A stretch of 64,000 nt of DNA, from the NCBI RefSeq assembly GCF_002814235.1, contig NZ_PHSU01000035.1, forward strand, positions 1 through 64,000. The letters run 5' to 3'. The DNA comes from Pseudomonas sp. QS1027 (GTDB lineage Bacteria; Pseudomonadota; Gammaproteobacteria; Pseudomonadales; Pseudomonadaceae). The translations under genes and the position numbers were made by a program. Under the pieces are notes generated by a model. That model was not told where the DNA came from. It saw only the letters and a program-made list of their open reading frames with translations, and ran no database searches. Every line of letters starts with the position of its first letter. Within the stretch, counting starts at the first letter, position 1. Shown here piece by piece: positions 59,872-64,000 of the stretch.

Positions 59872-60990
59872 TCACTCCTCTTCCCCTCCGCGATAAAACC
59901 CACGTAAAAAACTCTCCAGCGCCTGCTCTTCAACCGTCCATTGCCCATGCCCCAGATTGGCAATCAGATCCCGCTTGCGCATCCGCTCCAATCCGGCCTG
60001 TACCTGCTGCGTAGTCGGCACCAGCCCACTCGGCAGCTCATCGGCCAAGGAACGTCGATACTCATCGGCATACAGCGATGCCCCGGTAACAATCCCCCTG
60101 AGCAGCAATTGATCCAGCGGTGGCAGGTCTTGCAGCAATGTCGTGAATTGCCCCTCATCCACCATCCCCGCCCAGACAATCTTGTCGGCTTCCTTGACCG
60201 GAATCCCTTGGGTCAGGCTCGTGGTAAACAACGTACGCAGATAATGCGGCGTCATGCCCCGGGCGACGTACAAGCGATAGGCCTGCTCCACCTCCCAGGC
60301 GTTGCCCGTGGTTTCCCGGTAAAGCCGGCCAAAATGCTCCGAGAACTCTCTTCCCAGATCAGGGAAATTCAGCTGCGAGCCAAACTGATAGAACGGCGCT
60401 TTGCTACGCCGGAACATGTTCGTCAGGCCGTCCTGGGAAGAACCGGTGAATACCGCGAAAACGCTCCCTTGGCTGGTCGTCAGCAAGGAGCGGAGTGTGG
60501 CGGTGAAGTTCTCAAAGGCCGGGCGGGTGGCCAGATGCTGCACCTCGTCAACGATCAGCAGCGCCTTGCCCTTGCCTGCGACGTTGAAGCGTTCGAATAA
60601 CTCATGGATGGAAGGAATCCCCGCCTCTGCCAGTTCGGCTTCGGCAGACGCAGAGTCCATTCCCAACCCCACCTTCAAGCCCTTGAGCGAACGCTTTGGC
60701 CTGGCCCACCAGGTTTCAATCCGGGTCAGCAGACTGGTTTCATGCAGCGCCTTGGCGAGCGCCGCACAGATCACTCGTTCAGGATCGTCCTTGTTGGACC
60801 AAAGGTCCGCATAGGCCACTACAAAACCTTGCGCCTCCGCCATAGGTACCAGATCACGCAGCAGGAACTGCGTTTTACCTTTACGGCGCGGGGCGAACAG
60901 CGTCGTGGCCTGTTGGAGTTGGTTCTCGAAGCCCATCAATACCTGCTGGGCAAGGACCGCGCGGGGGAAGTAGAGACGGTCAGGTGTCAT
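59872..60990 (-). CDS. Orphan P-loop ATPase (AAA/STAND-like)
   Basis: A 372-residue ATPase. Walker A reads APRRKGKTQFLL (about residues 33-44) and Walker B is ALLIVDEV (about 140). The C-terminal 90 residues look like a winged-helix region. It resembles Pseudomonas orphan AAA ATPases with MSP/ExeA-like cores. There is no obvious partner gene. A nested palindrome sits immediately before its start. Confidence 0.8.
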   Translation of the reverse strand: MTPDRLYFPRAVLAQQVLMGFENQLQQATTLFAPRRKGKTQFLLRDLVPMAEAQGFVVAYADLWSNKDDPERVICAALAKALHETSLLTRIETWWARPKRSLKGLKVGLGMDSASAEAELAEAGIPSIHELFERFNVAGKGKALLIVDEVQHLATRPAFENFTATLRSLLTTSQGSVFAVFTGSSQDGLTNMFRRSKAPFYQFGSQLNFPDLGREFSEHFGRLYRETTGNAWEVEQAYRLYVARGMTPHYLRTLFTTSLTQGIPVKEADKIVWAGMVDEGQFTTLLQDLPPLDQLLLRGIVTGASLYADEYRRSLADELPSGLVPTTQQVQAGLERMRKRDLIANLGHGQWTVEEQALESFLRGFYRGGEEE

Positions 60991-60992
60991 GG

Positions 60993-61038
60993 TTATGCCA
61001 AATTATGTGAAAAAACATAATTATGATTATTGGCATAA
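60993..61038. promoter_or_regulatory. Nested inverted repeats upstream of the ATPase
   Basis: Outer arms TTATGCCAA (60993-61001) and TTGGCATAA (61030-61038), inner arms AATTATGT (61001-61008) and ACATAATT (61015-61022). The outer arm begins 3 bp from the start codon, so it overlaps the ribosome site and probably the promoter. Confidence 0.65.
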
Positions 61039-61139
61039 TTCCACATATTGCAAGCCCGGAAATGACACAGCCCTCCTCACGCAACCATGAGAAGGGCCGA
61101 TATCAAAACCTCAGCCATCACAAAAAACTGACCACCCCC

Positions 61140-63194
61140 TCAGTGATGCGCCCCCATCGTAGTCCCCCCCACCCCATCCGGCAGCTCGATACTCACGTTC
61201 TGCATCATCCCCTGATCCTCATGATCAAGAATGTGGCAGTGCAGCACGAACTCCCCGATATAACGCTGGTACCGGGTCCGCACATACAAGGTGTACATCC
61301 CGCTGCCATCGGTCTTGCCTTTGACGAACAGCGTGTCTTTCCACACCCCTTTCATACCGGCATATTGCGCGTCGTTCTTGTCCGTCTTGTCCACCGCACC
61401 CGGTTCACTGAGGTCCACGCCATCCGGGCCGATGATCTTGTCGATCTGGAACGGGTTCACATGAATATGGAACGGATGACTGGCATACGCCGATTGCAGG
61501 ATCCAGGTTTGCGCATCCCCCAGCTTCAGATGACGATCGATCACCCCCGGCTGATAAGGCACGGCATTTTCAGCGGTAGTGCCCACGGCGAACTTGGTGT
61601 GGTCCGGGTCTTTGGTATCGATCAGGAACACCAGTTTCTGCTCACCCTTGATCTCACTGGCGACGATAGTCGGGTGCGGGATGAACTTGTCAAAGCGCAG
61701 GTCCTTTTTCAGATCCGCCACCACGGTGGCCTTGATGTCCGCCGGCATGTTGCGTTCCGCCGCCGCCAGCAGTTCCTCAGTCAGGCGCGCCTTGGTGTTC
61801 GCCACTTTCGGCCCAGGGCCCACATCGACAAAACCGAGCAATTGGCGACCGTTGGCCTGCTGGCTGACCCCGCCTGAAGCCGTGGAAGGTTCATCCGTCA
61901 CGCAGTAACGCCCCGGCTCGGGGAAAACGATCAGCAAATCGTTGCGATACCCCGGCTGCAGGGTGATGACCTGGCGGCTCTGGGCCTGTTCCATGGTCAG
62001 GCCGTCGGAAGCGATCACCTGGTACTCGACCGGCTGGCCGGTGCATTGCTCCTCGATGAAGTTGGCCGACGCCAGGGCCGCGATGCCCTTGTCGCTGGCC
62101 GGCTTGGCGCTGTCCTTGAGTTTGCGGAACAGCGGCCGGATGGTGTCGCGAATCCCCGCGTGAACCAGGCGCCAGCGCTCAACCTGACCGGGCCGTGCAT
62201 CGTCGAAGATCGGCTGCACCAGGCCGTTGACGCTGGTGTAGCGCCCCGAGTCGGACCAGCTGGAAGGCTGCAGTTGGTCGAACGACTCGACAACCCCCAC
62301 CTCGCCCGGTTTGCAGGTCCAGTCCAGGGTCATCTTGTCCTTGCCGTCCTTATCCTTCACCGTCTTGTAGCGGAACTTGTCGGCAGTGTCCCGGCACGCA
62401 TAGGGAATTTGCTGGAACACCAGCAAGCGTTCCTTGAAAGACTTGCCATCAGCGCCCTTGAGCAGGGTGTCGATATCGCCATTGGTGTCGGCGGTCGGCT
62501 TGCGATCGCCGTGGATGATCAGCGCGCCGGCCATGCCGCTGGCGACCTGGATCGCGGTGGAACCATGGCGATGCGGGTGGTACCAGAAGGTGCCCGCCGG
62601 GTGGTCGGCCGGGATGTTGTATTCGTACTGGAAACTGACCCCGGGGTTGATCGACAGCAGCACGTTGTCGCTGTTGCCCGTGGGGCTGACCCATAACCCA
62701 TGGGAATGCAGGTTGGTGCCGTTGAAGCAGTGCGGCACGTCCGGCCTGCTGTCGTGGGCGGTGCAGCTGGGGTCGGGTGGTAACTGGTTGTTGAGGCTGA
62801 TGCGGACGGTGTCACCCGGCGTCACGTCGATGGTGGGTGCGATAAAGGGCGCCTTGGGGTCGACACCGGTGCCGACGTAGCTACGCAACATCACCGGCAC
62901 TTGCGCTCCGGTGGCCGGATCGAATATCTCGTTCCTGGTGTACTTGATGATCAGGTCCAACTGCCGCTCACGCCCGACATGGGGCTGGGGTGCCAGGGGC
63001 GTGGGGGTGGACTTGAGCAACAGCGTACCTTCCGCCGCCTTGGCCGTCGGTGCCTGCTGTTCCAAAGGCGGCGGGTTGTTGAACAGCCGGGAGGCTTCCA
63101 CTGCCTGTGACGTAGTGGCGGCCCCCATCACCGCCAGGGCCAGCAGCCCCAGAGAGTACGGATAACGGAGCCTGTCCTTGCGCATTCCTGTCAT
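61140..63194 (-). CDS. Multicopper oxidase, periplasmic
   Basis: A 684-residue protein with a signal peptide (hydrophobic run, then SQAVEA, cleavage near residue 34). All copper motifs are present: NLHSHGLW, WYHPHRHGST, HPFHIHVNPFQ and HCHILDHEDQGMM, so types 1, 2 and 3 centres should form. Such enzymes oxidise Cu(I), Mn or phenolic compounds. The ATG at 63194 is chosen; an ATG at 63185 is possible. The gap 63195-63370 shows no gene. Confidence 0.92.
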   Translation of the reverse strand: MTGMRKDRLRYPYSLGLLALAVMGAATTSQAVEASRLFNNPPPLEQQAPTAKAAEGTLLLKSTPTPLAPQPHVGRERQLDLIIKYTRNEIFDPATGAQVPVMLRSYVGTGVDPKAPFIAPTIDVTPGDTVRISLNNQLPPDPSCTAHDSRPDVPHCFNGTNLHSHGLWVSPTGNSDNVLLSINPGVSFQYEYNIPADHPAGTFWYHPHRHGSTAIQVASGMAGALIIHGDRKPTADTNGDIDTLLKGADGKSFKERLLVFQQIPYACRDTADKFRYKTVKDKDGKDKMTLDWTCKPGEVGVVESFDQLQPSSWSDSGRYTSVNGLVQPIFDDARPGQVERWRLVHAGIRDTIRPLFRKLKDSAKPASDKGIAALASANFIEEQCTGQPVEYQVIASDGLTMEQAQSRQVITLQPGYRNDLLIVFPEPGRYCVTDEPSTASGGVSQQANGRQLLGFVDVGPGPKVANTKARLTEELLAAAERNMPADIKATVVADLKKDLRFDKFIPHPTIVASEIKGEQKLVFLIDTKDPDHTKFAVGTTAENAVPYQPGVIDRHLKLGDAQTWILQSAYASHPFHIHVNPFQIDKIIGPDGVDLSEPGAVDKTDKNDAQYAGMKGVWKDTLFVKGKTDGSGMYTLYVRTRYQRYIGEFVLHCHILDHEDQGMMQNVSIELPDGVGGTTMGAHH

Positions 63195-63370
63195 GGTGTT
63201 TCTCCTGTGGAGCAACCGTGGACATCGTGGTTTGGGCACAGGAAAGAGAGGGGAGGCAGGCGCAATGGCATGGGTATCCAACAGCTGCAATCCGTGCAGG
63301 CATAAAGCTAGTACGTTATCCACGGAACGCAATGTCTATTGGGGTTTGCGCGCTTTTTTTGCCCAAAAAG

Positions 63371-64000
63371 TCATCGCGCCACGGGCGACGCAAAACCTTC
63401 GAACGCCTGCCGCAAGGCCTTGGCATATTCGCGGCTGCCGAGGGTCATGCTGTTGATATGGTTACCGCCTTTTATCAGCAGCAATTGCTTGGGCTGCGCG
63501 GCCGCTTCATACAGGGCCTTGCTGAAACGCGAAGGGACATAGGGGTCGTCGGTGCCATGGACGATCAGCACCGGGATGTCGATCTGGTTGATCTTGTCGA
63601 TGGAGTCGAATTTCTCCGAGAGAATCCAGCTGACCGGCAGCGAGGTCGGGATCGCCGCTCGCGCCGCATCGCCCAAGTCGGTAAAGGTCGACTCGATGAT
63701 CAACCCCGTGGCTTTAGGCGCCGCCTTGTCGCCGGCCAGGCGCTCGGCAAGGTCCACCGCCACCGCACCACCCAGGGAATGGCCGTAGATATAGCGTTTG
63801 TGGACGTCGGGTTGCAGTTGCACCAGGCGCTTCCAGGCATTGTCCGCGTCCTGGTAGACGCTGCGCTCGGAAGGCAGGCTGCCGGGGCTGTCGCCGAAAC
63901 CGCGATAGTCGATGGCCAGCACCGAGAAGCCCAGGTCGCGCAGTTGGGTGATCCGTCCGACCTGCGCCGTCAGGTTCCAACGGGTGCCGTGCAGGTAGAG
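63371..64000 (-). CDS. Alpha/beta hydrolase, BEM46/ABHD13-like (partial)
   Basis: The last 209 residues of a hydrolase that continues past the window end. LYLHGTRWN is the oxyanion strand, YIYGHSLGGAVAV has the nucleophile Ser, VLIVHGTDDPYVP the Asp and GGNHIN the His. The family acts on lipids or esters and many members are membrane-anchored at the N-terminus, which lies outside the window. It follows the oxidase gene on the same strand but upstream of it. Confidence 0.85.
   Translation of the reverse strand, partial: LYLHGTRWNLTAQVGRITQLRDLGFSVLAIDYRGFGDSPGSLPSERSVYQDADNAWKRLVQLQPDVHKRYIYGHSLGGAVAVDLAERLAGDKAAPKATGLIIESTFTDLGDAARAAIPTSLPVSWILSEKFDSIDKINQIDIPVLIVHGTDDPYVPSRFSKALYEAAAQPKQLLLIKGGNHINSMTLGSREYAKALRQAFEGFASPVAR

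Overview
The window is a stretch of Pseudomonas chromosome, most like the P. fluorescens group. The grounds are high-GC genes with Pseudomonas codon use, REP sequences of the GTAGGAGCCGGCTTGCTGGC type, MocR regulators, a gabP-like permease and a family of small Pseudomonas proteins of the DUF3077/DUF6124 kind. No sequence search was run; all names come from reading the translations.

Left flank (1-15099): an EamA transporter, a SAM methyltransferase and a small protein face a MocR regulator. Next come an alpha/beta hydrolase with a small partner, a GabP-like amino acid permease, a complete polar amino acid ABC importer (ATPase, binding protein, two permeases), a METTL25-like methyltransferase, and an azoreductase/GNAT/AhpD-like operon divergent from a second MocR regulator.

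Integrated element (15131-45739): a P2-like prophage of about 30.6 kb sits in the 3' end of tRNA-Thr(TGT), bounded by a perfect 47-bp repeat (15131-15177 and 45740-45786) with putative integrase arm sites inside both ends. Its left end carries AT-rich cargo: two TIR/deoxyribosyltransferase-like proteins, a TacA-TacT-like toxin-antitoxin pair, a com/cytosine methylase overlap and a 33-codon ORF among palindromes. A long minus-strand late operon then encodes tail and head proteins, including a tail chaperone with a -1 frameshift site. The early region holds a primase-helicase, Cox-like and C-like regulators, a DUF4224 protein and the integrase. A PIN-domain protein lies between integrase and attR. 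The prophage looks defective: the large terminase stops after about 83 codons, no portal gene is present, and the usual place of the lysis genes holds a plus-strand DUF3077/DUF6124 gene with its own leader and terminator.

Right flank (45787-64000): hicAB, a second copy of that leader and gene, an SDR with a divergent LysR regulator, a gadB-aspT-aspD operon with a divergent AraC regulator, a patch of broken DUF3077/DUF6124 copies with a NERD nuclease and an unknown protein, an acyltransferase, an orphan ATPase behind a nested palindrome, a multicopper oxidase and the start-less part of an alpha/beta hydrolase cut by the window end.

The observation I rate highest is the roughly 280-nt leader upstream of the DUF3077/DUF6124 genes. 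Two full copies and one shorter copy can be folded into the same hairpins, with compensatory changes in several stems, which argues for a structured RNA.
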